Shown: positions 1 through 7,552 of the stretch, one piece after another
How the letters are laid out: each line of letters begins with the position of its first letter
Position numbering within the stretch: the stretch's first letter is position 1
Source of the DNA: Acuticoccus sp. I52.16.1
Lineage (GTDB): Bacteria > Pseudomonadota > Alphaproteobacteria > Rhizobiales > Amorphaceae
DNA length: 64,000 bases
NCBI RefSeq assembly: GCF_022865125.1
Contig: NZ_CP094829.1
Coordinates: 1-64,000, forward strand
Direction of reading: 5' to 3'
The notes under the pieces: generated by a model
The model's input: the letters and a program-made list of their open reading frames with translations, nothing else
Told to the model about the DNA's origin: nothing
Database searches by the model: none
Translations under genes and position numbers: made by a program

Positions 1-1
1 G

Positions 2-208
2 CTCCACCACTCATCTCCACCGCCAAGGCCGCATGACGATGGCCTCCCTCGCTACACCCCAATTCTCCACCTCATTGACGGACGTGACCCTCCAAACAGA
101 AACAAAAGACGGTATGCTATCGAGATCTGGTCCGATCAAGGAATAGACCGGCAATGCCGATACGACGCGAACAACGGGGGTTCTACCCCATCGATTGGCC
201 GGAGCTGA
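2..208 (+). other. Open frame running in from the left edge, unidentified
   Basis: One frame stays open from the left edge to a TGA at 206-208 and overlaps the start of the HNH gene by about 55 bases. It could be the 3' end of a gene that begins outside the window. The translation (rich in Arg, Asn and Pro) matches no family I know. Short chance open frames are common in GC-rich DNA, so this is only a possibility. Confidence 0.2.
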
Positions 209-657
209 GCCATGTTATTCGCTTCGAGCGTGCGCAGGGATGTTGTGAACGGTGCACGAAACCGCATGGTGCGCGCGTTTGGCATCTTGGCGAGATGCGC
301 ATTTCGGGACACGTCGGTCTCTGGTGGACAGGCGAGGCTTGGCGCGACGAGAACGGGAAAAAGGTCAAGTTGGCGCCGCTTTCGGCGCTCCAGAAGCAGG
401 CGCTTCAACAAGTGTGGCTCTGGCCCGAACTGGTCTCTCCGGAGAAGGATGCCGCGATGATCGGTCTGCGTCGCTCGACGGTGTCTCTCGCGTGCTGCCA
501 TCTTGACCACGATTCATTCAACAACGCGCCGTCAAACCTCGCCGCACTTTGCCAGCGCTGCCATTTGAAGCACGATGCCAAAGACAACCTGTCCCGCCGG
601 CGCCTGAACCGATGGTCCCGATTGACAAACGGCATGCGTTCATTCGCGTTTGCTTGA
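154..657 (+). CDS. HNH-type zinc-binding nuclease-like protein
   Basis: The 167-residue protein has the layout of small HNH endonucleases. A first Cys pair (CERC, C31 and C34) is followed near the C-terminus by HLDHD (116-120) and an ALCQRCHLKHD block with C133, C136, H137 and H140. Together these look like a zinc-stabilised HNH fold in which H119 would be the general base. Such proteins occur in phages and plasmids, where they cut DNA or act in DNA repair. The ATG at 154 is the first in frame, and no strong ribosome-binding site is visible. No partner gene lies on the same strand. The HNH assignment is fairly safe; the substrate is unknown. Confidence 0.65.
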   Translation: MPIRREQRGFYPIDWPELSHVIRFERAQGCCERCTKPHGARVWHLGEMRISGHVGLWWTGEAWRDENGKKVKLAPLSALQKQALQQVWLWPELVSPEKDAAMIGLRRSTVSLACCHLDHDSFNNAPSNLAALCQRCHLKHDAKDNLSRRRLNRWSRLTNGMRSFAFA

Positions 658-715
658 TCGTTGACCAACAGAGCCAGATTGACGGGACCGCCGGCCTGAC
701 ATGAAAGCAGGCTCG

Positions 716-1378
716 CTAGTCGATCTCGTCATCATCGCGCATGAAGCGCCCGGCGACGGGAATATCCCCCGCCATCAGCTTCTCTTTGGACAGCAAGCCC
801 GCGTCCTCGAGGGCTTCCATATCCGGCAGGTCCCGCAGAGTGTCGAAGCCAAAATGCGACAGGAACGACGGCGTAGTGACATAGGTGTAGGGGGCGCCTG
901 GAGTCGGACTGCGCGGCCCCGCCGCGATAAAGCCCAGCGAGCGCAGGTGGCCGATGACATCACGGCTGACGTCCTTGCCGAAAAAAACGCTGAGCTCGCC
1001 GCGTGTGATCGGTTGGAAATACGCGATGCACATCAAGACCAGCGCATCTGACTGCGATAGCGCCTGCGTCTCGTCACCAAGGCCGGTGGCGGCACGAATG
1101 GCGGTAGCAAAACCCGTTCTGGTGCGGAACTGCCAACCGCCGGCGACCGCGACAAGCTCGTAGGCTCGGCCACGCAGCTCGCTGCGGATATCGTCGATGA
1201 TCAGATCGAGGTTGCACTCGCGGCCGACGACACGTGCCAGAACCTCGCGGCCCACGGGCTCGGGCGAGGCGAAAATCACCGCTTCGACACGGCCCATCCA
1301 TTCCCGCCAGCGTAGATCTGGCGGCAAATCTGCAAGTTCGACGTCGAGATCCCGTTTGGTCCGCTGGCGGCGCGTCAT
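716..1378 (-). CDS. scpB: ScpB-like segregation and condensation protein
   Basis: The 220-residue protein matches the ScpB family (two winged-helix domains), kleisin-complex partners that bridge ScpA and SMC during chromosome condensation. Recognisable blocks are the N-terminal VEAVIFASPEPV stretch, the LIDDIRSEL helix, AGGWQFRTR, and a second winged helix with TRGELSVFFGKDVS. It starts 3 bases after the stop of the DUF1403 gene on the same strand, so the two are almost certainly one operon. No scpA or smc is nearby, so a plasmid ScpB may work with chromosomal partners or have its own role. ScpB-DUF1403 pairs are, to my knowledge, a recurring feature of alphaproteobacterial plasmids. Confidence 0.8.
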   Translation of the reverse strand: MTRRQRTKRDLDVELADLPPDLRWREWMGRVEAVIFASPEPVGREVLARVVGRECNLDLIIDDIRSELRGRAYELVAVAGGWQFRTRTGFATAIRAATGLGDETQALSQSDALVLMCIAYFQPITRGELSVFFGKDVSRDVIGHLRSLGFIAAGPRSPTPGAPYTYVTTPSFLSHFGFDTLRDLPDMEALEDAGLLSKEKLMAGDIPVAGRFMRDDDEID

Positions 1379-1381
1379 GAT

Positions 1382-2320
1382 CTACAGCCCATAGAGCCGA
1401 AAGGTCGGCCGTCCGGTGAGCTCGCGCACGCCCCCCAGTGCGACCAGACGTTGGAACATCCGTCGGCTTGAGCGAGCGCTCGCCGCCTTGCCGGATCTGG
1501 CAGGCTGCGCGTCCTCACTGAGCAGGATCGCCACCATTCTATCGGCATCCCTGCTCCGCAGCTGCGGTGCCACCTGGAGAAGTTGTTCGGCGCGCCGGGC
1601 CAGATCGAGATAGCGGTCGGCCGCCGCCGCGGCGCCCCGGGCATAGGCGAGGTTGCAGGCATCGAGCCAGGCGCTATCGCCATCGCCGTGCGCGGCGGCG
1701 TTAGGGAAATCGCCGCGCTTCAGGTACGCCGCAAGCAACGGCACGGGCGACGGCCAATTCAGACGATGCGCCAGGACCGCGTCCGCGAGCCAGAGCGCAA
1801 GCGGCCGGCTATCGGGCCGAACCCGCAGACTGTTCGCCGCGACCGCGGCCGCGATTCGGACCGCGCTCCCCTGCCCTTTCCGCTGGTCAGAGGCAAAGGC
1901 AATGGCGTTCTGGAGCGCATCATCGCAGGTGTGCCCGAGCAACGTCGCGAGCTTCATCTCCCACTCGCTGGGGGACATCGCAGAACGCTCGCCCAGCCAA
2001 CGCCAGACCTTGAGCAAGCGCCCGGCCGGTCCTGGATCATCGCCAGCACGGCGCAGATACCAGTGGTCGCGCAGAATCGCCTCGTCCTCTGTCCGGCCGC
2101 CGAGGTTGGCTAACATCGCTGCACAGGTCAGCGACAAGCGCTGCCGCCATAAAATGCCGAGCGGGTGTTCGTGGCGGGCGACCGGATGCATGGCGGCGAG
2201 GGCAGCGCCGCAGAGAAAGCTCGCGTCGTCAACGGCTTCGCCTGACGTCGGCGGGCGCGACCAGTTGGGAACCGGCGGGAAGTGTGGCGGCGGTTCGGGC
2301 ATGATTCGCGCACGGGCCAT
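1382..2320 (-). CDS. DUF1403 family protein
   Basis: A soluble 312-residue protein, rich in Ala, Leu and Arg and mostly helical by composition. It has the features I associate with DUF1403: a Pro-rich N-terminus, an early stretch with SFLCGAALAAMHPVARHEHP, and RVRPDSRPLALWLADAVLAHRL in the middle. Function is unknown. It is the first gene of a two-gene operon with scpB (3-base gap), which hints at a role in DNA maintenance or recombination, but that is inference from neighbours. The ATG at 2320 follows a region holding a long inverted repeat (2393-2426) that may control it. Confidence 0.7.
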   Translation of the reverse strand: MARARIMPEPPPHFPPVPNWSRPPTSGEAVDDASFLCGAALAAMHPVARHEHPLGILWRQRLSLTCAAMLANLGGRTEDEAILRDHWYLRRAGDDPGPAGRLLKVWRWLGERSAMSPSEWEMKLATLLGHTCDDALQNAIAFASDQRKGQGSAVRIAAAVAANSLRVRPDSRPLALWLADAVLAHRLNWPSPVPLLAAYLKRGDFPNAAAHGDGDSAWLDACNLAYARGAAAAADRYLDLARRAEQLLQVAPQLRSRDADRMVAILLSEDAQPARSGKAASARSSRRMFQRLVALGGVRELTGRPTFRLYGL

Positions 2321-2392
2321 CTGTGAGCCTCTCTCATTGCGGCGCTTTGCGCCCTACCGAGTGGCATATAGCGCCGCGTTTGGCCGCGGTCG

Positions 2393-2426
2393 TTCGTATC
2401 AAAAAACAGTCCTGTTGTGATACGAA
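2393..2426. promoter_or_regulatory. 34-bp inverted repeat upstream of DUF1403-scpB
   Basis: Perfect 9-bp arms TTCGTATCA (2393-2401) and TGATACGAA (2418-2426) enclose a 16-bp core that itself holds ACAG-TC-CTGT, so nearly the whole 34 bp is a dyad. It lies about 75 bases upstream of the DUF1403 start in an AT-richer patch. It could be a repressor operator, a recombinase or partition site, or a hairpin. Between it and 2656 the only recognisable item is the IS256-type remnant listed separately. Confidence 0.45.
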
Positions 2427-2597
2427 TGGTCCCTTGTCCGGCCCGCCTCATGAGCTAAATCGACTTCGCGTCGCTCTGCAGACTCGCGGGTTAGCGTCCA
2501 CGGAAGTGGTGGAGTTTCGGGCGTGGGTTGGGGGTGGCCATCGGGACGTGCGGGTACGGTGGAGTTTGCCGACTTCAACCGATCCACAGAGGACCCG

Positions 2598-2660
2598 ATG
2601 ACCGAGGACAGGATGGCGCTGATGGAGGCGCTGCAAAAGGCCGACGGCGGGCCAACCTAA
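2598..2660 (+). pseudogene. N-terminal remnant of an IS256-family transposase
   Basis: A 20-codon frame (MTEDRMALMEALQKADGG...) matches the N-terminus of IS256-family transposases (usually about 400 residues) and then runs into TAA. It overlaps the 3' end of the vapC-like gene on the other strand. The 130 or so bases before it probably come from the end of the same element. It is a relic showing that an IS once sat beside the toxin-antitoxin pair. Confidence 0.5.
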
Positions 2661-3064
2661 TCTTCGCCCCAGGGGCTGTAGAGCGCGACTCCAAACCCAA
2701 GATTGCGGGTCGCCAGCGTCAGACCGTGCACCAGAGCAGTCGCCGCGATCAGCGCATCGGCAAGATGTAACGTGCGCCCACGCTGCGCCTGTCCGGCGCG
2801 TAGGGCAGCCGCCGCTCTCGCTTCGGGCACACCGACCGGTAAAACGCGGTCTTGATAAAGCGAAAGGAAACGCTCCACCGTCTCGGTCAGAGTTCGCCGC
2901 CTCGTTCCGTCTCCGAGCCGCTCCAGCCCATAGCGCAGTTCATGCAGCGTGATCACGGAAATGAATCCGTCCTCCAGCGTGTCGAGATAAGCAACCACCT
3001 GCGGGTTGCGGTTGAGCTTGGTAAGCTCGGAGATCACGTTGGTGTCGAGGAGCACGCCCGTCAC
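2657..3064 (-). CDS. PIN-domain toxin, VapC/FitB type
   Basis: The 135-residue protein has the PIN-domain RNase pattern. The N-terminus LLDTNVISEL gives the first acidic residue (D7), the HELRYGLERL helix gives E42, and LHLADALIAATA gives D103. Near the end, TLATRN stands where a fourth acidic residue is often found. VapC toxins cleave tRNA or rRNA. It overlaps the upstream antitoxin gene by 4 bases (ATGA), the usual translational coupling of toxin-antitoxin pairs. It probably helps stabilise the replicon and forms a complex that represses its own promoter. Confidence 0.85.
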   Translation of the reverse strand: MTGVLLDTNVISELTKLNRNPQVVAYLDTLEDGFISVITLHELRYGLERLGDGTRRRTLTETVERFLSLYQDRVLPVGVPEARAAAALRAGQAQRGRTLHLADALIAATALVHGLTLATRNLGFGVALYSPWGED

Positions 3065-3318
3065 GAAGGCTCATCGAAAGGATTGGGACGTGGTGGCTCA
3101 ATACGCGAGGGGAGTTCGAGTTCGCCCAACTGAGGCCAGTTCTGGACCAACCAGTGGCCGAGCCGCTGACGCGGCGCCTGAAGGCGCTGCCACTCGGCTT
3201 CTGAGACTACCATGTAGCCGCGGCGAGTACCGATGCGCTGTGGCCCTTCCTCTCCGGCGCGCCGCAGCACTTCGGACAGACGCGCCTTGGCCTCGGCGAT
3301 CGTCCAGATATGGGTCAT
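3061..3318 (-). CDS. Phd/YefM-type antitoxin
   Basis: From the ATG at 3318 the protein is 85 residues. It begins MTHIWTIAEAKARLSEVL, the typical Phd/YefM DNA-binding start, followed by RRGYMVVSEAEWQRL and a Pro-rich tail that should wrap the toxin. An upstream in-frame ATG (3360) would add 14 residues overlapping the direct-repeat operator, so 3318 is the better start. The 4-bp overlap with the PIN toxin gene and the tandem repeats just upstream support an autoregulated module. Confidence 0.8.
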   Translation of the reverse strand: MTHIWTIAEAKARLSEVLRRAGEEGPQRIGTRRGYMVVSEAEWQRLQAPRQRLGHWLVQNWPQLGELELPSRIEPPRPNPFDEPS

Positions 3319-3334
3319 GAATGCCATCCCCGAT

Positions 3335-3354
3335 CTAGTCCATACTAGTCCATA
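3335..3354. promoter_or_regulatory. Tandem 10-bp direct repeats upstream of the antitoxin
   Basis: CTAGTCCATA occurs twice in a row, exactly one helical turn apart, 17-36 bases upstream of the antitoxin start. This is where a Phd-type antitoxin would bind to repress its own operon, so an operator role is a reasonable inference. From 3355 to the recombinase promoter at 3630 no further gene or motif could be supported. Confidence 0.5.
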
Positions 3355-3629
3355 TCGCAAGCAAGCCTACACCCGCCCTATGCCGAGCGCCACCTCACCC
3401 GCCATTCCGCCGATCTCGTTGCCAAGGGGCGCAGCTCTGGCCGAATAATTGACGAGAAGCATGGCTCACATCAAGCACGACGTTTTGCGCAAGACCTAGC
3501 GTCTTCATGTGCCAGACACCGCTTCAAATGCGAATCAGCCAAAGGTCAGCCTGCCCATCGCGGCGCTTTTCGATGCGTTTTCGGACGAAAAGCGCCGCAC
3601 CTGTCGCCCTCTTCTGAGGAACGATAATG

Positions 3630-3658
3630 TTGCCTTATCAGTCGTTTCGCTCTTTATA
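3630..3658 (+). promoter_or_regulatory. Likely promoter of the tyrosine recombinase
   Basis: TTGCCT (3630-3635) and TTTATA (3653-3658) are separated by 17 bases, a good sigma-70 layout in a small AT-rich patch. Transcription would begin close to the ATG at 3665, which suggests a leaderless or nearly leaderless mRNA and decides against the upstream GTG at 3509. Confidence 0.45.
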
Positions 3659-3664
3659 GAGGAG

Positions 3665-4756
3665 ATGACCGATTCGCGCGCCCAAGACCCCGCAAAAGCC
3701 CTCCCCGCTCCGTCGGCAACGCAGGGCGCCGGCGCGGCGCCCCCCTCCCCCGCCCGGCATGCGCTACCGCCGGCACACCTCGAGCATCTCGTCGAGCGGG
3801 CGCGCGGCTACGTCGAAGCCGCGAGCTCGGCCAACACACGCCGCGCTTACGCCGCCGACTGGAAACATTTTACCGGTTGGTGCCGGCGGCAGGGCCTCGA
3901 CGTGCTGCCGCCCGATCCGCAAACCGTCGGCCTCTACATCACTGCCTGTGCCTCCGGAACGGTAAGCGGCGACAAGAAACCCAACGCCGTCACGACGATC
4001 GAGCGCCGCCTCTCGGCATTGAGCTGGCACTATGCGCAACAGGGACAGCCGCTCGACCGCAAGGACCGCCATATCGCAACCGTGATGGCCGGCGTGCGCA
4101 ACAAGCACTCCTCCCCTGCCCGCCAGAAGGAGGCGATCCTCCCCGAGGATCTGATCGCCATGCTGGAAACGCTCGATCGCGGCACGCTGCGCGGCCTGCG
4201 CGACCGGGCCATGCTCCTGCTCGGCTTCGCCGGAGGTCTGCGCCGCTCCGAAATCGTCGGTCTTGATGTCGGCCGCGACCAGACCGATGACGGCCGTGGC
4301 TGGATCGAGATTCTTGACAAGGGGCTGATCGTCACCCTGCGCGGCAAAACCGGATGGCGCGAGGTCGAGATCGGCCGCGGCTCGGCGGAGACCACGTGCC
4401 CCGTTGCAGCGATCGAGACCTGGCTGAGACTCGGCCGCATCGCGCACGGGCCGCTGTTTCGTCGCGTCACGGGCCGCGGCAAGCTGCTCGCGAGCGACAG
4501 GCTCAACGATCAGGAAGTCGCACGGGTGGTCAAGCGCGCGGCGCTGGCCGCCGGTATCCGTGGCGATCTCTCCGAAGGCGAACGGGCGCAAAAGTTCGCC
4601 GGCCATTCCCTGCGCGCCGGCCTCGCCTCCTCCGCCGAAGTCGAGGAGCGCTACGTCCAAAAACACCTCGGCCACGCCTCCGCCGATATGACCCGACGCT
4701 ACCAACGCCGCCGCGATCGCTTCCGCGTCAACCTTACAAAAGCCGCCGGACTATGA
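3665..4756 (+). CDS. Tyrosine recombinase / site-specific integrase
   Basis: A phage-integrase-type recombinase of 363 residues from the ATG at 3665. The N-terminal core-binding domain includes SANTRRAYAADWKHFTGWC. The catalytic domain shows GGLRRSEIVGLDVG (first Arg), a Lys in the following beta region, HSLRAGL (His and second Arg), LGHASADMTRRY (His and nucleophile Tyr). The frame is open back to a GTG at 3509, which would add 52 residues with no resemblance to the family. The promoter position favours 3665. It would catalyse integration, excision or resolution of the replicon or a nearby element. An IS630 copy begins about 200 bases downstream; nothing could be recognised in between. Confidence 0.85.
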   Translation: MTDSRAQDPAKALPAPSATQGAGAAPPSPARHALPPAHLEHLVERARGYVEAASSANTRRAYAADWKHFTGWCRRQGLDVLPPDPQTVGLYITACASGTVSGDKKPNAVTTIERRLSALSWHYAQQGQPLDRKDRHIATVMAGVRNKHSSPARQKEAILPEDLIAMLETLDRGTLRGLRDRAMLLLGFAGGLRRSEIVGLDVGRDQTDDGRGWIEILDKGLIVTLRGKTGWREVEIGRGSAETTCPVAAIETWLRLGRIAHGPLFRRVTGRGKLLASDRLNDQEVARVVKRAALAAGIRGDLSEGERAQKFAGHSLRAGLASSAEVEERYVQKHLGHASADMTRRYQRRRDRFRVNLTKAAGL

Positions 4757-4952
4757 CCGACCACCCACCAGCCCAGTGATGCCCGGGCGCTCGCCTGAGG
4801 AGATAGTGATCGCATTGGACAACGGATGATCCTGGCTAGCAGCGCAAAGCAATAGCTGGGCAGGTCACATGTTACCTATTGGGTGCTCAGACCTCACCGC
4901 CAACTCGACGCACCGTGCCTGCAACGAATGATGCTTTGTCTGACAATAACTA

Positions 4953-6102
4953 GTGGATTGATCGGATCAAAAGAGTCCGGCTTGTGGATTCCATATTGGA
5001 TTGCGGCGTGCGAGTCTGGCGCATGCGCACCGGTATCTCCTTCACGTTATCTTCGCGCGACCGCCAGAGATTGCTGGCGATCGTCGCGTCACCGCGGAGC
5101 CCGCAGAAGCATGTCTGGCGGTCGCGTATCGTGCTTTTGAGCGGCGACGGTCTCGGCACTTCGGCGATCATGGCTGAGACGGGCAAGTCCAAGACCTGCG
5201 TGTGGCGCTGGCAGGAGCGGTTCATGAGCGAAGGCGTCGATGGCCTGCTTCGCGACAAGTCGCGTCCGCCAGGCAAGGCTCCGGTCGCGCCCGATCACGT
5301 CGCCGAGATCGTCCGCCTGACGCTTGAGCCGCCGCCGTTCGAGGCCACCCATTGGACGCTGCGGGCGATGGCGAAGGTGGCCGGCGTGGCGGCTTCGACC
5401 GTGCAGGGCATCTGGAAGGCGCACGGACTCAGCCCGCACCGCTGGCGGCACTTCAAGCTCTCCAACGACCCGGCCTTCGCCGAGAAGCTCACCGACATTG
5501 TCGGCTTGTATGTCGATCCGCCGGCTCATGCGGTGGTGCTGTCGGTCGATGAAAAATCGCAGATCCAGGCGCTCGACCGCACCCAGCCCGGCCTCCCGAT
5601 GAAGAAGGGCCGCGCCGGCACCATGACCCACGACTATAAACGCCACGGCACCACCACGCTGTTTGCCGCACTCAACGTGCTCGACGGTACGGTCATCGGG
5701 CAGAACATGCAGCGCCACCGCCATCAGGAGTTCATCCGCTTCCTCAACCGCATCGAGCGCGAGGTGCCGCCCGATAAGGCCATCCATGTGATCCTCGACA
5801 ACTACGCCGCGCACAAGAAGGACAAGGTCCGTGCCTGGCTCGACCGCCATCCGCGCTGGACCTTCCACTTCACGCCAACCTCGTGCTCCTGGCTCAATGC
5901 CGTCGAAGGCTTCTTCGCCAAGCTCACCCGGCGCAGGCTCAAGCACGGCGTCTTCTATTCCGTCGTCGATCTTCAGGCCGCCATCAACCGCTTCGTGAGC
6001 GAATACAATGCGGCGAACCCAAAACCATTCGTCTGGAAAGCCGATCCCGATGATATCATCGCCGCTCGAAACAGAGGGTTCCAAACGTTGGAATCAATCT
6101 AC
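4953..6102 (+). mobile_element. IS630-family element, copy 1
   Basis: A 1150-bp element bounded by TA dinucleotides (4951-4952 and 6103-6104), the target duplication of the IS630/mariner group. The outer ends are GTGGATTGAT on the left and, read inward on the other strand, GTAGATTGAT on the right: imperfect terminal repeats. The flanking bases rebuild a CTAG site, the target I recall for IS630. Copy 2 at 13385-14534 has the same length and opposite orientation. The only coding difference I found is one codon, so the copies are recent duplicates. Confidence 0.92.
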
Positions 6103-6105
6103 TAG
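4984..6105 (+). CDS. IS630-family transposase, copy 1
   Basis: The 373-residue DDE transposase has an N-terminal helix-turn-helix region (about 25-100) and a catalytic core with D189 (SVDEKS), D272 (ILDNYAAHK) and E308 (LNAVEGF). The last codon is TAC (Tyr), and the TAG stop is made from the duplicated target TA plus the next host base G, so the element carries no stop codon of its own. An internal Met at residue 14 is an alternative start. It differs from copy 2 by Leu instead of Phe at residue 286. Confidence 0.93.
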   Translation: MDSILDCGVRVWRMRTGISFTLSSRDRQRLLAIVASPRSPQKHVWRSRIVLLSGDGLGTSAIMAETGKSKTCVWRWQERFMSEGVDGLLRDKSRPPGKAPVAPDHVAEIVRLTLEPPPFEATHWTLRAMAKVAGVAASTVQGIWKAHGLSPHRWRHFKLSNDPAFAEKLTDIVGLYVDPPAHAVVLSVDEKSQIQALDRTQPGLPMKKGRAGTMTHDYKRHGTTTLFAALNVLDGTVIGQNMQRHRHQEFIRFLNRIEREVPPDKAIHVILDNYAAHKKDKVRAWLDRHPRWTFHFTPTSCSWLNAVEGFFAKLTRRRLKHGVFYSVVDLQAAINRFVSEYNAANPKPFVWKADPDDIIAARNRGFQTLESIY

Positions 6106-6196
6106 ATCTAATCTCGGTGGCTGAATGTGAGCATAAACCTAGAAAAACTTTGGTTAACGCTGTCGCCGGCGCTGCAGCGCCAGGTTGCGGCCCGTG

Positions 6197-6450
6197 CGGG
6201 ATCTCGATCTCGACGAGGGTCTCGCCCTGCCCGAGTGCCGTTTCCATCAGACCGGTGAAGAAGGCATCGGCCGGAATCTCGCGCCAACCTTTCGGTCCGG
6301 TCGCCCGGAGTGTTGCGCAGAGCAGCGTGAGGATCAGCGGCACCTCCGAGGCAGGATCGTGAAATTCATCATCGGAACGAGACTCCGGCCGCCGGCGATC
6401 AGCTTCGCCCGGTCGCCATGTTCGCGGAGCGCGGCTTCGACCGTCTCGCT
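6197..6450 (-). pseudogene. Remnant of a CoxM-type FAD-binding subunit
   Basis: Two pieces of a molybdenum-hydroxylase FAD-binding (CoxM/CutM) subunit survive. One, about 6361-6450, carries EHGDRAKLIAGGRSLVPMMNF, the FAD-binding N-terminal region. The other, about 6197-6346, carries LRATGPKGWREIPADAFFTG and GETLVEIEIP. They lie in different frames, and the central part between them is missing, so this is a deletion derivative. Full-length subunits are about 280 residues. Confidence 0.65.
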
Positions 6451-6453
6451 GCA

Positions 6454-6597
6454 AACGGGAGCGCCACGACGACAGAGGCGATCCGTCGAGCAATACAAAA
6501 TAGTCAAGAGAGCCTGAGAGTTCTCGCCAGGCGCTACGGCATCAATCAGAAGACCGTCGCCAAATGGAAGAAGCGTGGCTCTGTCACCGACCTGCCG
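6454..6597 (+). pseudogene. N-terminal remnant of an IS481-type transposase
   Basis: The translation contains TTEAIRRAIQNSQESLRVLA followed by RRYGINQKTVAKWKKR, the N-terminal helix-turn-helix of a common IS481-family transposase. It then passes straight into IS5-type sequence, so about 50 codons remain of a gene normally over 300 codons long. Confidence 0.6.
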
Positions 6598-6600
6598 AAG

Positions 6601-7024
6601 AACCAGCCCGGTGCGCGGCGCGTCGATGATCGCCGCGTGATCTCGGGCATCATCCACGTGCTGAGGAGCGGCTGCCGCTGGCGTGATGTGCCGGCGGTCT
6701 ACGGCCCGCCAAAGACGATCTACAATCGCTGGCACCGGTGGTCTCAGCGGCGCTTCTGGCAGAGCCTCTTCGAGGCCTTGCGCGAGGTCAGCCCCGACGA
6801 TGCCCATTGCATCGATAGCACCACGCAATGGCCCACCGCTCTTCCGCCGGCGGAAAAGGGGGGCGTCTTGCCAGGATATCGGCCGCTCGCGCGGCGGTCG
6901 CAGCACCAAGATCCACCTACTGACCGACGGTCGCGGTCGGCCGATCGCGTTCCAGCTCACCCCCGGCCAGCGCGGCGATGTGCGCGTCGCAATTCCGCTG
7001 CTTGAGAAGGTGCCTGCCGGTCGC
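6601..7024 (+). pseudogene. IS5-type (IS427 group) transposase remnant, frameshifted
   Basis: [20 protein letters not shown] and [19 protein letters not shown] are hallmarks of the DUF4096-type N-terminal half of IS5/IS427 transposases. Near 6825 the frame changes, and the catalytic half continues in another frame with [19 protein letters not shown]. Both ends are replaced by other IS sequence, so it cannot be functional. Confidence 0.7.
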
Positions 7025-7171
7025 ATGTGCCTCGCCGAATGGCGAGCGCGCACCGGCGGCGTCGCGGATTGGCTTGGAAACGGGATGATGTCCAGCTGGC
7101 TGTGGCGCGGGCTCAATCAGCGCGGCCTTCCGGTGGTCTGCATTGATGCGCGACATGCCCATGTAGTGCTC
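7025..7171 (+). pseudogene. IS110-type transposase remnant
   Basis: Directly after the IS5 remnant the translation reads [20 protein letters not shown] then RHAHVVL, which matches the DEDD-domain region of IS110-family transposases. Nothing of the rest of the gene is present. It is the third IS family in a row to be cut within 600 bases. Confidence 0.5.
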
Positions 7172-7305
7172 TCGAACGGCGATCGCTCGCATGGAGGCCG
7201 GTAACTTCGGTGACATAAAGTCGGTGGGGGAGGGAGTCTCGGAGCGACGAATCGATTACGGCCCGGGTTATCGACCTATTTCGGACGGGACGGCCAGGAC
7301 CTCGT

Positions 7306-7455
7306 CCGCCGGTGGGTCTCAACGTCTACGTCATCAAGGGCGCGCTAGGCGACACGGTCTCGCTGACGACGATCTTCAAGGGAGTGACGTGGTTCATCCT
7401 GACCGACCTCGTCACCCTCACGATCATCATCGCCCTCCCCGCTCTCAGCGCCTAA
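7306..7455 (+). pseudogene. C-terminal remnant of a TRAP transporter large permease (DctM)
   Basis: The frame reads [12 protein letters not shown], then [20 protein letters not shown] and a final hydrophobic segment ending at TAA (7453-7455). This is the conserved C-terminus of DctM/TRAP-T large permeases (about 430 residues complete). Only the last 49 codons remain, so it is debris carried in with neighbouring DNA. Confidence 0.65.
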
Positions 7456-7503
7456 CTGCCGAGCCTCATCGACGTCTGAGCGGGCACGCCCCCTCCCCGC
7501 CAC

Positions 7504-7521
7504 CGTTTCGCGCGCGAAACG
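7504..7521. promoter_or_regulatory. parS-like palindrome downstream of repA
   Basis: CGTTTCGCGCGCGAAACG is a perfect 18-bp palindrome 32 bases past the repA stop. A close relative lies between parA and parB (10523-10542). Both share GTTTCGC-NN-GCGAAAC. ParB-type centromere sites are typically 14-16-bp palindromes, so these two are probable parS sites. Confidence 0.6.
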
Positions 7522-7552
7522 CCACACCTCGCCGCGAATGTCTTTCGACCGC

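Noticed and set aside
3509-3664. A longer start for the tyrosine recombinase at GTG 3509
   Set aside because: The added residues do not resemble integrases, and the best promoter (3630-3658) lies downstream of that start.
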